Below are positions 63,770 to 64,000 of a DNA stretch of 64,000 nt, one piece after another. The translations under genes were made by a program, and so were the position numbers. Under the pieces are notes generated by a model, which had not been told where the DNA came from, did not search any database, and worked only from the letters and a program-made list of their open reading frames with translations. The stretch comes from Paragordius varius (Eukaryota > Nematomorpha): assembly GCA_964247055.1 (NCBI GenBank), contig OZ176057.1, positions 3,410,001-3,474,000 of the forward strand, given 5' to 3'. The stretch's first letter is position 1. Each line of letters begins with the position of its first letter.

Positions 63770-64000
63770 AAAAAGCATAGCATGATAATCATGGTGAGCT
63801 TTGGGGCTTATGAGTAAGTTCAGAAATATTTTCACTCTTGTAAATGCTCCATAGTAAAAAATGGCAAAGTTAACTATTTAAAATATTTTTTGGTCGAGGC
63901 TAACCATTCCACATATGAAACCTAAAAAAGCGAAAAATCATTTATTTCATCTATCAAATTTTAGGCCATTTGTAATGAATTAATTTTAATAAACAATCCG
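63770..64000. repeat. Start of another family G copy, cut by the window edge
   Basis: ATAGTAAAAAATGGCAAAGTT and the GGTCGAGGCTAACCATTCC block resemble the left arm of G2. Confidence 0.5.

Overview
The window is strongly AT-rich nuclear DNA from an animal. Its genes have many GT-AG introns, the intergenic and intronic space is full of short inverted-repeat transposons, and the gene content (a SRCAP/Domino remodeler, CapZ alpha, KIN17, a class A GPCR, a probable class II Rab11-FIP) is metazoan. In every multi-exon gene whose 5' end is in view, introns are tiny at the 5' end (22-57 nt) and grow towards the 3' end. That gradient is best known from flatworms, trematodes especially, and an intronless 7TM receptor would also fit. 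I therefore suspect a flatworm or a relative, but the sequence alone does not prove it.

Layout. 0.5-3.8 kb, minus strand: 3' part of a coiled-coil gene (Rab11-FIP class II-like) running off the left edge. 4.2-7.1 kb: nested DNA transposon remnants. 7.1-36.0 kb, plus strand: a complete 28-exon gene for a SRCAP/Domino/SWR1-class ATPase. I spliced it by hand; all phases agree and the total is 6786 nt, or 2261 codons plus stop. 38.35-45.36 kb, plus: a complete 10-exon F-actin capping protein alpha gene (317 aa) whose fifth intron holds a young antisense RTE-type LINE with an intact 934-aa ORF and a 12-bp target duplication. 45.97-52.35 kb, minus: a complete 9-exon KIN17 gene (545 aa), convergent with CapZ alpha. 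56.8-58.0 kb, plus: a single-exon GPCR-like 7TM gene. 58-64 kb: mostly palindromic repeats, with one convincing orphan terminal exon at 61.86 kb. A second possible small gene lies at 55.7 kb.

The genes show no operon-like relationship. They share general eukaryotic roles: H2A.Z exchange (SRCAP), actin filament capping (CapZ), DNA replication and repair or RNA work (KIN17), and endosomal recycling (Rab11-FIP).

The most unusual signals are: (i) ultrashort introns of 22, 24, 27 and 34 nt fixed by homology or reading phase; (ii) 'exon echoes', tandem decaying copies of an intron end plus the first part of the next exon, upstream of at least three SRCAP exons, with a donor-side example in the FIP-like gene; (iii) miniature elements that fill introns almost from donor to acceptor, as if tiny introns had grown by insertion; (iv) MITE families that share terminal 10-13 bp but have unrelated interiors, with nested insertions that reveal a TA target. 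All gene models rest on reading splice sites and family similarity by eye; no search or transcript data were available.
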